Below are positions 16,519-24,113 of a stretch of DNA of 36,704 nucleotides, piece by piece. The stretch's first letter is position 1. Each line of letters opens with the position of its first letter. The notes beneath the pieces are model-generated. The model was not told the origin of the DNA and ran no database searches. It was given only the letters and a program-made list of their open reading frames with translations. Origin of the DNA: Thermodesulfobacteriota bacterium. GTDB lineage: Bacteria; Desulfobacterota; Desulfobacteria; Desulfobacterales; JAUWMJ01. Both the position numbers and the translations under genes were made by a program. The stretch is from positions 1 to 36,704 of the forward strand of contig JAXHVO010000029.1 of assembly GCA_034189135.1 (NCBI GenBank). The letters are read 5' to 3'.

Positions 16519-17301
16519 ATGAAATTTGAAACAATCATATATGAAATAAAAGATAATATCGGGTGGATTGCTTTAAACAGGCCTGAAGTACTTAATGCTA
16601 AAAATGAAATTTTAAGGAGAGAACTGAGCACTGCGGCTGACATGGCCGGGAGAGATGATGAAGTTCATGTTATTGTTATTACAGGCACAGGGGAAAAAGC
16701 CTTTTGCGCAGGCGCAGATATTAATATGTTTACAGAGTGGAACACGGCTGATGCTATTGCGAGTATAAAAAGTGAAAAACGGGAAGTCCAAAATGTAAGG
16801 GAATTGATCAAACCTGTAATAGCCATGGTAAACGGACTTGCCCTTGGGGGAGGGTGTGAACTGGCCTTGGCCTGCGATATTATAGTCGCTTCGGAAAAGG
16901 CGCGTTTCGGGCTGCCTGAAGTAAGTGTCGGGGTGATACCGGGTGGGGGAGGAACCCAGGTTCTGCCCAGACTGGTGGGAGAGAAAAAAGCAAAAGAGCT
17001 TATCCTGACGGGAGATTTAATTTCTGCCGAGGAAGCGCTGAGTTTAGGTATGATTAACAAGGTAGTTTCCCATGACCAGTTGAGGGATGCGGTTGAGAAG
17101 ATAGCCAGGAAAATAAGGGCCAAATCTCCGGTAATATTAGAGCTGGCAAAGATTGCGGTGAATAAATCTCTGGATACCCCCTTGTCGGCAGGTGTTGAGA
17201 GTGAAAAAGAACTTTTTGCCATGTGCTTCGGCACAGATGACCAGAAAGAAGGCGCAAGGGCTTTTCTGGAAAAAAGGAAACCGGATTATAAAGGAAAATA
17301 G
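16519..17301 (+). CDS. Enoyl-CoA hydratase/isomerase (crotonase family)
   Basis: 260 residues from ATG 16519, chosen because AAGGAG precedes it and MKFETIIYEIKDNIGWIALNRP is a normal family start; an upstream in-frame ATG at 16483 would add 12 unlikely residues. The oxyanion-hole segments AFCAGAD and NGLALGGGCELAL are present. Both hydratase glutamates are visible (GGGCELAL and FGLPEVSVG). It adds water to a 2-enoyl-CoA in the cytoplasm. It follows the thiolase gene by 157 bp and is separated from the next dehydrogenase gene by a palindromic element. Confidence 0.93.
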   Translation: MKFETIIYEIKDNIGWIALNRPEVLNAKNEILRRELSTAADMAGRDDEVHVIVITGTGEKAFCAGADINMFTEWNTADAIASIKSEKREVQNVRELIKPVIAMVNGLALGGGCELALACDIIVASEKARFGLPEVSVGVIPGGGGTQVLPRLVGEKKAKELILTGDLISAEEALSLGMINKVVSHDQLRDAVEKIARKIRAKSPVILELAKIAVNKSLDTPLSAGVESEKELFAMCFGTDDQKEGARAFLEKRKPDYKGK

Positions 17302-17314
17302 AAAATATATATAA

Positions 17315-17588
17315 TCAGAAATTTACAAACTCATTATGAGGTTAACTTAAGGCATAGGGCAATTATATTTAAAAGTGTCTGAAACTCGCGTATTAGTAAG
17401 CGTAAAGAAAGAACTTGGATCAATCCTTTCATATAAAACAAGCTTACGACGGCATTTTCCGACTCATAGAAAACATTATTTAAATTGTCGTTCTTTCTTA
17501 ACGCTTACTAATACGCTCAAACAGTCAGCCATTTTAAATCTAATCACCCTATACCTCAAGTTGCTTTTTGCAGTTTGTAAATTTCTGA
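17315..17588. mobile_element. 274-bp near-palindromic MITE-like element
   Basis: Perfect 17-bp terminal inverted repeats, TCAGAAATTTACAAACT (17315-17331) and its complement (17572-17588), bound the element. It is flanked by a TAA direct repeat (17312-17314 and 17589-17591), consistent with a target duplication. Inside, a second 26-bp inverted repeat matches 25 of 26 (17389-17414 and 17490-17515), and the stretches between also pair imperfectly, so almost the whole element can fold into one hairpin. It encodes no protein. It fills the 318-bp gap between the hydratase and dehydrogenase genes. Confidence 0.8.
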
Positions 17589-17619
17589 TAATTCAGAGTG
17601 CATTATTCCCGACAAGACT

Positions 17620-18771
17620 ATGAATATTGGTGATCTAAAGACAGTTTCAGTTATTGGTGCAGGCGACATGGGGCATGGGATCGCAGAGGTAGCTCTTCTT
17701 GCTGGCTATAAAGTTTTTTTAAGAGACATTAAACAGGAGTTCGTGGACAAAGGGGCACAACGGATAAAAGACAGTCTCAAGAAGCTCCTTGCAAGGGGAA
17801 ATCTGGCACAGGAGCTTTATGATACGATAGAGTCCGGTTTGCTTGCCCCTGTAATGGACATGAAAGATGCTGTAAAGGATGCCGACCTTGTAATCGAAGT
17901 TGTTCCTGAAGTAGTTGGATTAAAAAAAGATGTTTTTGCAGAGGTCGAATCTTTTGCACCGCATCATGCTATTCTCGCTTCCAATACATCTTCGATATCG
18001 ATAACTGATATTGCAACAGCTACCACAAGACCTGAAAAAGTTGTTGGACTCCACTTTTTTAATCCTGTTGTGATTATGAAGCTGGTAGAGGTTATCAAGG
18101 CGGAAAAAACCTCCGAAGAAACGATGGATGTGGCATATGAGTTCTGCCTCAAGATCAACAAGATTCCGGTAAGAGCGGAAAAGGATGTTCCAGGTTTTAT
18201 AGTAAACCGTATCAATGCTCCGGCCCATATACTCCGAGGCTGTTTTCTGGATGATGGAATCGTCGAGCCGGAAGAACTCGATGCGTTGATGAGAAAAGAG
18301 GGTTTTCCCATGGGACCTTGCGAACTACTTGATTTCGTGGGACTGGATGTTCACAGGCATGTATTATTATACTATGCGGAAAATCTACATTCCGATTATA
18401 AACCTTACCGTGCTTTGGATGAACTAGTTAATGCCGGAAATTATGGGAAGAAAACCGGAAAAGGATTTTACGACTGGTCAAAAGGGAGACCTGATATTGA
18501 TCTTTCAAAGGCAACGGACAAGATTGATCCCCTGGATATCACTGCTGTTCAGATCAATGAAGCCACCAAGCTCGTGGAAATGGGGGTTTGTTGTCTAGAA
18601 GATATCGACGTTGCGATTTTAAATGCCGGCGGGCTCAAAGTCGGTCCTATGGAAATTGCTAAAAAGATTAATCCAGCGGAACTTACCTGTCGTTTGGAAA
18701 AACTGGACGAAAAATTCAAGAAAGAGATTTTTCAACCGACCGATACGATCAGGAAAGGTACATACCGGTAG
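17620..18771 (+). CDS. 3-hydroxyacyl-CoA dehydrogenase, NAD-dependent (long form)
   Basis: 383 residues. The NAD-binding motif is GAGDMG (13-18). The catalytic Ser/His/Asn set is visible in SNTSSIS (121-127), LHFFNP (His145) and FIVNRIN. Two consecutive 3HCDH C-terminal domains explain the extra length over the form of about 285 residues. It oxidises a 3-hydroxyacyl-CoA to the 3-oxo product used by the thiolase. No convincing ribosome-binding site precedes ATG 17620, which lies 31 bp beyond the MITE-like element, so the insertion may have altered its expression. MNI at the start agrees with the family. Confidence 0.93.
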   Translation: MNIGDLKTVSVIGAGDMGHGIAEVALLAGYKVFLRDIKQEFVDKGAQRIKDSLKKLLARGNLAQELYDTIESGLLAPVMDMKDAVKDADLVIEVVPEVVGLKKDVFAEVESFAPHHAILASNTSSISITDIATATTRPEKVVGLHFFNPVVIMKLVEVIKAEKTSEETMDVAYEFCLKINKIPVRAEKDVPGFIVNRINAPAHILRGCFLDDGIVEPEELDALMRKEGFPMGPCELLDFVGLDVHRHVLLYYAENLHSDYKPYRALDELVNAGNYGKKTGKGFYDWSKGRPDIDLSKATDKIDPLDITAVQINEATKLVEMGVCCLEDIDVAILNAGGLKVGPMEIAKKINPAELTCRLEKLDEKFKKEIFQPTDTIRKGTYR

Positions 18772-18897
18772 TATAAGGCTTTAACCATCACAAATCTGAA
18801 CCATGCAGTGTGTTAAGGAAGGATTCGATTTGGAAATGAACCTGTAGGGCAAACACCGGGCATGTGAACTCTTACGCATGAAGACAGGAGAGAGCGA

Positions 18898-19755
18898 ATG
18901 AATATTGATAAGGTTTTTATTATCGGCGCGGGTTTGATGGGTAGCGGCATAGCTCAGGCTTGTGCCCAGTCCGGCATTGAGGTGATTCTTAACGACATTA
19001 ACCGGAAGGCTGTAGATAATGCCCTGAAGAACATTGAGTGGTCTGTCAGCAAGTTTGTAGAGAAAGGGAAGCTTCCTGAAACTAAAAAGACTATTCTGGG
19101 CCGCATTAAAACGGCTACCGATATGTCACAGGTTGCTGAGGCCGCTTTGATCATTGAGGCCGCGTTTGAAAACCTTAAGGTTAAGCAGGAGATATTCAGG
19201 AAACTAAATGAATGCTGCGATCATGACGTTTTGTTGGCCAGCAATACCTCTACCATACCCATCACAGAACTTGCAGCCGTAACCGAACGTCCTGACAAAG
19301 TATTCGGCCTTCATTTCTTTAACCCTGTTCCAATGATGCAGGCGGTGGAGGTTATAAAGAGTGTCAGCACTTCAGAAGAAACTATGCAGGCCGGCATGGA
19401 TTTAGTCAGGAAAATAGGAAAGGAACCGATACGTGTAGAAAGTGATGTGCCGGGATTTTTACTTAACCGGATTAATCTTATAAGCTATGTTGAGGCGATT
19501 CGTCTATTTGAGCAGGGTATTGGGTCTGTTGAAGATATTGACAAAGGTTTCAGGCTTGCTTTCGGAAGAAAAATGGGACCGTTTGAGACCGGCGACATGG
19601 TTGGATTAGATGTATCTTATGGTGGTTTAAGTGCGATATATGAAGAAAGCAAGGATATTCGTTATTATCCTCCGCAGTTGTTAAGACGCAAAGTAAAGGC
19701 AGGTCAGTTAGGACGTAAGACAGGAAGGGGATGGTATAAATATACTAAAAGTTGA
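18898..19755 (+). CDS. 3-hydroxyacyl-CoA (3-hydroxybutyryl-CoA type) dehydrogenase
   Basis: 285 residues, the usual size of Hbd/PaaH-type enzymes. The NAD motif GAGLMG is at 10-15, the catalytic blocks are SNTSTIPI and LHFFNPVPMM, and FLLNRIN lies before the dimerising C-terminal domain. It is related to, but distinct from, the preceding dehydrogenase, which suggests two different hydroxyacyl-CoA intermediates. It starts after GACAGGAGAG and is the last gene of block A. The following 600-bp gap contains hairpins and the second sigma-54 promoter. Confidence 0.93.
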   Translation: MNIDKVFIIGAGLMGSGIAQACAQSGIEVILNDINRKAVDNALKNIEWSVSKFVEKGKLPETKKTILGRIKTATDMSQVAEAALIIEAAFENLKVKQEIFRKLNECCDHDVLLASNTSTIPITELAAVTERPDKVFGLHFFNPVPMMQAVEVIKSVSTSEETMQAGMDLVRKIGKEPIRVESDVPGFLLNRINLISYVEAIRLFEQGIGSVEDIDKGFRLAFGRKMGPFETGDMVGLDVSYGGLSAIYEESKDIRYYPPQLLRRKVKAGQLGRKTGRGWYKYTKS

Positions 19756-19759
19756 ATCC

Positions 19760-19813
19760 GGCAACGAAGTTGCCTTGGTCCGGTATGAGAAATCTACCCG
19801 CTTTAGCAGGTAG
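19760..19813. terminator. Hairpins at the end of block A
   Basis: GGCAAC-GAA-GTTGCC (19760-19774) is a perfect 6-bp stem with a triloop, five bases after the dehydrogenase stop. CTACCCGC-TTTA-GCAGGTAG (19794-19813) is a second stem with one mismatch. Neither has a strong T-tract, so termination or 3'-end stabilisation is a guess from position. Confidence 0.4.
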
Positions 19814-19881
19814 TGGTTTAATGCAAGAAAACCGAAGAAAAGACTTTTAACCCGAAATCGATATGACAATAAATTCGGTTA

Positions 19882-19914
19882 AACCTGGCTAAACCACAGC
19901 CTACCCGCAATTGA
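19882..19914 (+). pseudogene. Last codons of a second sigma-54 activator gene (remnant)
   Basis: The frame reads N-L-A-K-P-Q-P-T-R-N-stop (19882-19914), against G-L-D-K-P-E-P-T-R-N-stop at the end of the activator gene (4727-4759). The sequence after the stop also matches the region after the activator gene. Upstream homology fades quickly (stops and frame shifts), so only the 3' tip remains. This marks the duplication breakpoint. Confidence 0.6.
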
Positions 19915-19972
19915 AGTTGTTCTGATATTCTAAATGATTTTGAAAAGAAATTAGGTGAAATACTCCTGCTGG

Positions 19973-19990
19973 TGTCGAGAAAAATCGACA
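19973..19990. promoter_or_regulatory. Candidate upstream activating site, block B
   Basis: TGTCG-N8-CGACA is identical in arms and spacing to 4795-4812, and 225 bp upstream of the -24 element at 20198. It is embedded in a longer conserved block (shared CTCCTGCTGGTGTCG and AAAAATCGACATGT). It is probably bound by the activator encoded at 3293. Confidence 0.65.
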
Positions 19991-20197
19991 TGTTTTAGAT
20001 TAGCAACAGTTCTCATGAAAAATCGATTTAAATAATTATATTGAGCAGTTACGAATCGGAGAAAAAACCTGTGTGGAAATATATCTACATTCCATATTGG
20101 TCACTTTGGCATTGGATTTCACCCCTTGCAACTTTCAATCAGTCATATTGTTTGAAATGACAGTGGGTTGAAAGTTAATCCCTTTTTCCCGAGCCGA

Positions 20198-20213
20198 TGG
20201 CACTGTTCTTGCT
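20198..20213 (+). promoter_or_regulatory. Sigma-54 (-24/-12) promoter of block B
   Basis: TGGCACTGTTCTTGCT matches the -24/-12 consensus with 10 bases between GG and GC, and is stronger at the -24 element than the block A promoter. It lies 155 bp upstream of the PaaK-like gene. A perfect AACTTTCAA/TTGAAAGTT dyad lies upstream of it (about 20130-20176) and is partly conserved in block A. Confidence 0.87.
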
Positions 20214-20368
20214 ACATATTATAATAATCATCTTGCATTTCGAATTTACAATGGCTCGCGGGTTCTTTTCCGTCAATAATCGGTCCACGGTAGCAAATGA
20301 TACCGAATAAAACATATCTGTAAAGAATATAATTTCCAGGTAAGAAGATATATAGAAAGGGGGATATT

Positions 20369-21550
20369 ATGCACTCAGAAGCAGCGTTAAAAGACAAACT
20401 TCAGGAGCAAATGTTGCGGTTGAAAAAGCTTGAATTCTTTCAAAGCAGGTTTGAACAGTGCGGGGTCGAGCCGGAGGACATAAAGGATTTTAGTGATCTT
20501 CAACAGCTGCCCTTTATGACACGGAACGATCTAGAGAAGGATTTTTTCGATCTCAAGCCCCCTTACGGCAGTTTTTTCAATTCTGAGGTCATTCGGTTCA
20601 ATCTCACTCCAACATCGCGTGGGCTGTATCCTATTTACTATTCGGCAAGAGACTTAGAGACCATTGCCGCAGTTAACGCCAGTCTGATAGAGTCGGCCGG
20701 AGTGACGTCAAATGATGTGGTGGCAAATTGTATGGGGCATCATATTTTTGTGGCCGGCTTAATAATCAACGACTGTTTTCAAAAAATAGGCGCAAAGATC
20801 ATACCGCTTGGTCCCGGCGAATCGGAGCGGGCAATTGGTATTATCAATCAATATCGTGTCAGCGTTCTGATTGCCAACGCTTCTTTTGCAGTTAAACTCG
20901 GCGGACTTGGTGCAGATAGTATTCGGATAGTGCTGGCCGGTGGAGAGCCGGTGCCAAAGGATCAGCTAAAAGCAGTTTTTGGAGAAGAACTTATCGTTGC
21001 TGAATCATACGGGCTGGCCGAGTGCCTGCCGGTCGCAAGAGAGTGCCGTTTTCAAAACGGATCGCATATTGCCGAGGAGTTTGTTTTTGTCGAGATCATA
21101 GATCCCGAAACGGGTAACAATCTACCATGTGGTGAAAAAGGTGAGATTGTTGTAACCCATATTGACAAAGATGCCATGCCGCTTTTGCGATACAGGACTG
21201 GCGATCTGGCTGTATTAGAAGACAAGAAATGTCCCTGCGGCAGGCATTTGTCACTGCCAAAAGGTATTTTGGGGCGTATCGATCAGATGTGCAAGGTCAA
21301 GGGGGTCAAGCTTTACCCTTCCCAGGTGAGGGTTATTACCAGAATCTTCCCGGAACTTACCGGCAAGTACCGGATAAAGATAACGAAAAAGAATGCCACT
21401 GATTACCTGCAGATCACTTTTGAAGGAGATAAAAAAATAGACACGGACGTTGTGCGAGCTGCGTTGAAGCAGGGGTTGATCATCGAACCCAACGAGTTGG
21501 AGATCGTCAATGAGCTGGAAGATGGACCGATGGTTACCGATGAGAGGTAA
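20369..21550 (+). CDS. Phenylacetate-CoA ligase (PaaK)-like protein with degenerate ATP motifs
   Basis: 393 residues, somewhat shorter than PaaK (about 430). The fold is recognisable from LPFMTRNDLE near the start, AESYGLAECLP (A5-like), MPLLRYRTGDLA (A7-like) and a Cys-rich CPCGRHLSLPKGILGRIDQM segment typical of PaaK. However, the glycine-rich ATP loop (SSGTTGKP in PaaK) reads TPTSRGLYPIYYS (80-92), and the C-terminal end, where the catalytic lysine of PaaK-type LSGK/EGK motifs should lie, reads EDGPMVTDER. Acid:CoA ligase activity is therefore doubtful. It is the first gene after the sigma-54 promoter at 20198, with AAAGGGGG as ribosome-binding site, so it is probably important to the pathway. 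Confidence 0.8.
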   Translation: MHSEAALKDKLQEQMLRLKKLEFFQSRFEQCGVEPEDIKDFSDLQQLPFMTRNDLEKDFFDLKPPYGSFFNSEVIRFNLTPTSRGLYPIYYSARDLETIAAVNASLIESAGVTSNDVVANCMGHHIFVAGLIINDCFQKIGAKIIPLGPGESERAIGIINQYRVSVLIANASFAVKLGGLGADSIRIVLAGGEPVPKDQLKAVFGEELIVAESYGLAECLPVARECRFQNGSHIAEEFVFVEIIDPETGNNLPCGEKGEIVVTHIDKDAMPLLRYRTGDLAVLEDKKCPCGRHLSLPKGILGRIDQMCKVKGVKLYPSQVRVITRIFPELTGKYRIKITKKNATDYLQITFEGDKKIDTDVVRAALKQGLIIEPNELEIVNELEDGPMVTDER

Positions 21551-21622
21551 ATAGTGATTCATATTAGGTTGAGCTGTACCGCTGATGAAAGTACCAAACA
21601 TGTATTTTTAAACTTTTTATCT

Positions 21623-21656
21623 TGACGTCAAATACGGGTTTTGCGGCCTGACGTCA
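21623..21656. promoter_or_regulatory. Two TGACGTCA palindromes
   Basis: Two identical 8-bp perfect palindromes, TGACGTCA (21623-21630 and 21649-21656), lie 26 bp apart centre to centre in the 191-bp gap before the acyl-CoA dehydrogenase gene. They can also pair with each other as a stem. Operator or processing hairpin; function unknown. Confidence 0.4.
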
Positions 21657-21741
21657 TTTATTCTTAAGAGGGATTGAAAAAAGAGTTTTCTGGGTCATCA
21701 ATTTTGAGCCGCAGTTGTGCATAAAAGAATGAGAGGGAAAA

Positions 21742-22893
21742 GTGAATTTTAGATTATCGATAGAAGAAGAGAAGTTCAGAGAGGAAGTCCGTGAATATTT
21801 TGAGAGTGATCCGGATCTTGCCGCCAAAGCAAAAAAGGAAGTAAAATCAGGACAAGGCTTTGGGCCTTCCAGCTGGGCTATATTGAGAAAAGTCGGGAAA
21901 AAAGGCTGGCTTTGCCCTACTTGGCCAAAGAAATACGGGGGGTTGGAGTTGCCATACATATATCGATACATCATCCAGGAGGAGATGCACAGCTATTTTG
22001 ATATGCAAGGCACCGTAGGGGCCGGAATGGCCGGTCCGGTAATTTTGCGAAATGGATCGGAGGAACAGAAAGATAATTTTCTTATTCGCATCGCCAGAGG
22101 AGATATTGAGTTTGTTCTGGGATATACAGAACCGGAAGCAGGATCAGATCTTGCTTCCTTGACCATCACTGCGGAGGATAAAGGTGATCACTTTATTATC
22201 AACGGCCAAAAAATGTTCAACACCAGAGCTCACTGGTCCCAGTACCACTGGTTAGGGGCCCGGACCAAAGACATTAAGCCGAATCATAAGGGGATTTCGC
22301 TTTTTATTATTGATCTTAAAACGCCGGGAATCACCCTGACACCTTATTATACGGTGGGGGGGACAAGAACGAACGGTGTTTTTTATGACAATGTAAAGGT
22401 ACCCATGGATGCTCTGGTGGGAGAGAAAAATCGTGGGTTTTACTACATCCTGGAAGCCTTGGCCTATGAACGAATACTGACTGTTTCAGGGCTGAAACGT
22501 GATTTCGAGGCCCTGGTCGGTTATATCAACGCCGGGGGGCTTGGAAAGAACCCAATTATAAGGCAGAAAATCGCTGAACTTGCCATAGACATCGAGGCGG
22601 CCAGACTTTTTGTTTTGAAGGTCGCATGGATGCTGGATAAAAAGATTGTTCCGAGCCACGAAGCCGCCATGCTGAAAATTCAGGTCTGCGAAACGGAACA
22701 AAGGCTTGTAAATACCGCTATGGAGGTAATCGGTCCTTATGGAATGCTGAAGGAGGGATCTATATGGTCCCAAATCAATGGAAAATTCGAGTGGCGTTAC
22801 AGAGACAGCCTTGAATCATTAATCGTCCGGGGTACTTCGGAAATCATGCGAAATATTATCGCCGACAGAGGATTGGGTTTGCCCAGATCGTAA
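21742..22893 (+). CDS. Acyl-CoA dehydrogenase, large subunit of a probable heteromer (pair 1)
   Basis: 383 residues with the full ACAD fold: N-terminal helical domain ending in PKKYGGLELP, the flavin-binding beta domain (LGYTEPEAGSDLASL, FIINGQKMFNT), and the C-terminal helical domain ending in IVRGTSEIMRNIIADRGLG. In medium-chain ACADs the catalytic base is the Glu of YEGTS; here the position is Arg (VRGTS), so any base must be elsewhere or in the partner. GTG start after GAGAGGGA. The next gene encodes a second, divergent ACAD and starts 24 bp later, resembling PimC/PimD-type heteromers. It oxidises an acyl-CoA and passes electrons to ETF, not encoded here. Confidence 0.9.
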   Translation: MNFRLSIEEEKFREEVREYFESDPDLAAKAKKEVKSGQGFGPSSWAILRKVGKKGWLCPTWPKKYGGLELPYIYRYIIQEEMHSYFDMQGTVGAGMAGPVILRNGSEEQKDNFLIRIARGDIEFVLGYTEPEAGSDLASLTITAEDKGDHFIINGQKMFNTRAHWSQYHWLGARTKDIKPNHKGISLFIIDLKTPGITLTPYYTVGGTRTNGVFYDNVKVPMDALVGEKNRGFYYILEALAYERILTVSGLKRDFEALVGYINAGGLGKNPIIRQKIAELAIDIEAARLFVLKVAWMLDKKIVPSHEAAMLKIQVCETEQRLVNTAMEVIGPYGMLKEGSIWSQINGKFEWRYRDSLESLIVRGTSEIMRNIIADRGLGLPRS

Positions 22894-22917
22894 TAGATGT
22901 GAAGGAGAAATAAATAG

Positions 22918-24036
22918 ATGGATTTTGAGTTTTCCAAAGAAGAAGTGTTGCTTCAAAAAAGTGCAAGAGATTTTCTGGATAAAGAGTGTAAAGATATAGC
23001 AAGAGAGTCGGAAGAAACCAGTGAGGGCCATTCAAAGGAGATATGGGCGCGGATGGCTGAGCTCGGGTGGATGGGAATTGGATTCCCGGATGAATACGGT
23101 GGAATGGGTGGTTCTTTTCTTGAGCTTGTCATACTTCTGGAGGAAATGGGAAGGGTTTTGTTGCCTGGGCCTTTTATTCAATGCCCGATTTGCAGTGGTT
23201 TAGTGATTCTTGAGTATGGCTCGGAGGCACAGAAGAAAGAATTTCTGCCCGGCCTGATAGATGGAAGGGCTTTGACAGTGCCAGCCTTGGAGACACCTTC
23301 TTTTTATGCCGGGGAGCCAGCGATATCAGAAAGTCTGAAAATTAAGGACGGAAATTATATTCTCAGCGGAACAAGGCTCTTTGTCCCCTTTGCCCATATA
23401 GCGAACGGGTTTCTTGTAAGAACAGAAGGCAATGATGATCAGGAGATGCTGTTTTTTGTGGAAAGCAAAAGCCCCGGAATAAAGGTCAGGGTACTGGATT
23501 CAATAGATTCAGGCAGGTGGTGTGAACTCGTCATGGATAAGGTCAAAGTGCCGGCAGACAATATTATAGGAAAAGATGATGCAGGAGAGAAAGCGGTGAA
23601 AAGGATTAAAAACCTTGGTGCCATATCCCACGCCGCATTCGTTCTTGGGATGCTGGAGAAAGTCCTCGATATGACCACGCGATATGCTAAGGAACGTATG
23701 CAATTCGAAAGACCCATCGGTAGCTTTCAAACCATTAGCCATCAGATGGCGGAGATGGCCATTGATATCGAGCAGGTTAAATATCTTACTTACCACGCAG
23801 CTTGGAAGATCAGCCGGCATATGTCTGCAGACATGGAAATATCCATGGCAAAGGCCAGAGCAAGTGATGCTTCACGCCGCGTGTGCCTGCTGGGGGTCAA
23901 GATCCATGGCGGTATCGGGATCATTGACGAGTATGACTTGCAGCTCTATTTTCGAAGGGCCAAAGCCAACGAATTTGCTTTCGGAGACGGGGGTTATCAT
24001 CGGGAAATGGTGGCCGCAAATTTTCTTCGGCCATAA
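22918..24036 (+). CDS. Acyl-CoA dehydrogenase, small subunit of a probable heteromer (pair 1)
   Basis: 372 residues. MDFEFSKEEVLLQKSARDFL is the typical N-terminus; EYGGMGGSFLELVILLEEMG and the C-terminal HGGIGIIDEYDLQLYFRRAK follow. The flavin-domain motif TEPEAGSD of the partner is replaced by less conserved sequence (LETPSFYAGEP), and no EGT-type catalytic Glu is seen near the end. This degeneracy is typical of the second subunit in heteromeric ACADs. It follows its partner by 24 bp with GAAGGAGAA upstream. The same arrangement recurs at 32450-34967. Confidence 0.88.
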   Translation: MDFEFSKEEVLLQKSARDFLDKECKDIARESEETSEGHSKEIWARMAELGWMGIGFPDEYGGMGGSFLELVILLEEMGRVLLPGPFIQCPICSGLVILEYGSEAQKKEFLPGLIDGRALTVPALETPSFYAGEPAISESLKIKDGNYILSGTRLFVPFAHIANGFLVRTEGNDDQEMLFFVESKSPGIKVRVLDSIDSGRWCELVMDKVKVPADNIIGKDDAGEKAVKRIKNLGAISHAAFVLGMLEKVLDMTTRYAKERMQFERPIGSFQTISHQMAEMAIDIEQVKYLTYHAAWKISRHMSADMEISMAKARASDASRRVCLLGVKIHGGIGIIDEYDLQLYFRRAKANEFAFGDGGYHREMVAANFLRP

Positions 24037-24113
24037 TAGTGGCCTGAAACTTGGATAACGGTCCATCGTAACTGGAAGCAGTGAAGATTCAGAGCAGCAA
24101 AGGAGGTGATACC

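Noticed and set aside
16665-17234. 189-codon minus-strand open frame
   Set aside because: It is antisense to the well-supported enoyl-CoA hydratase gene and its translation has no family features.
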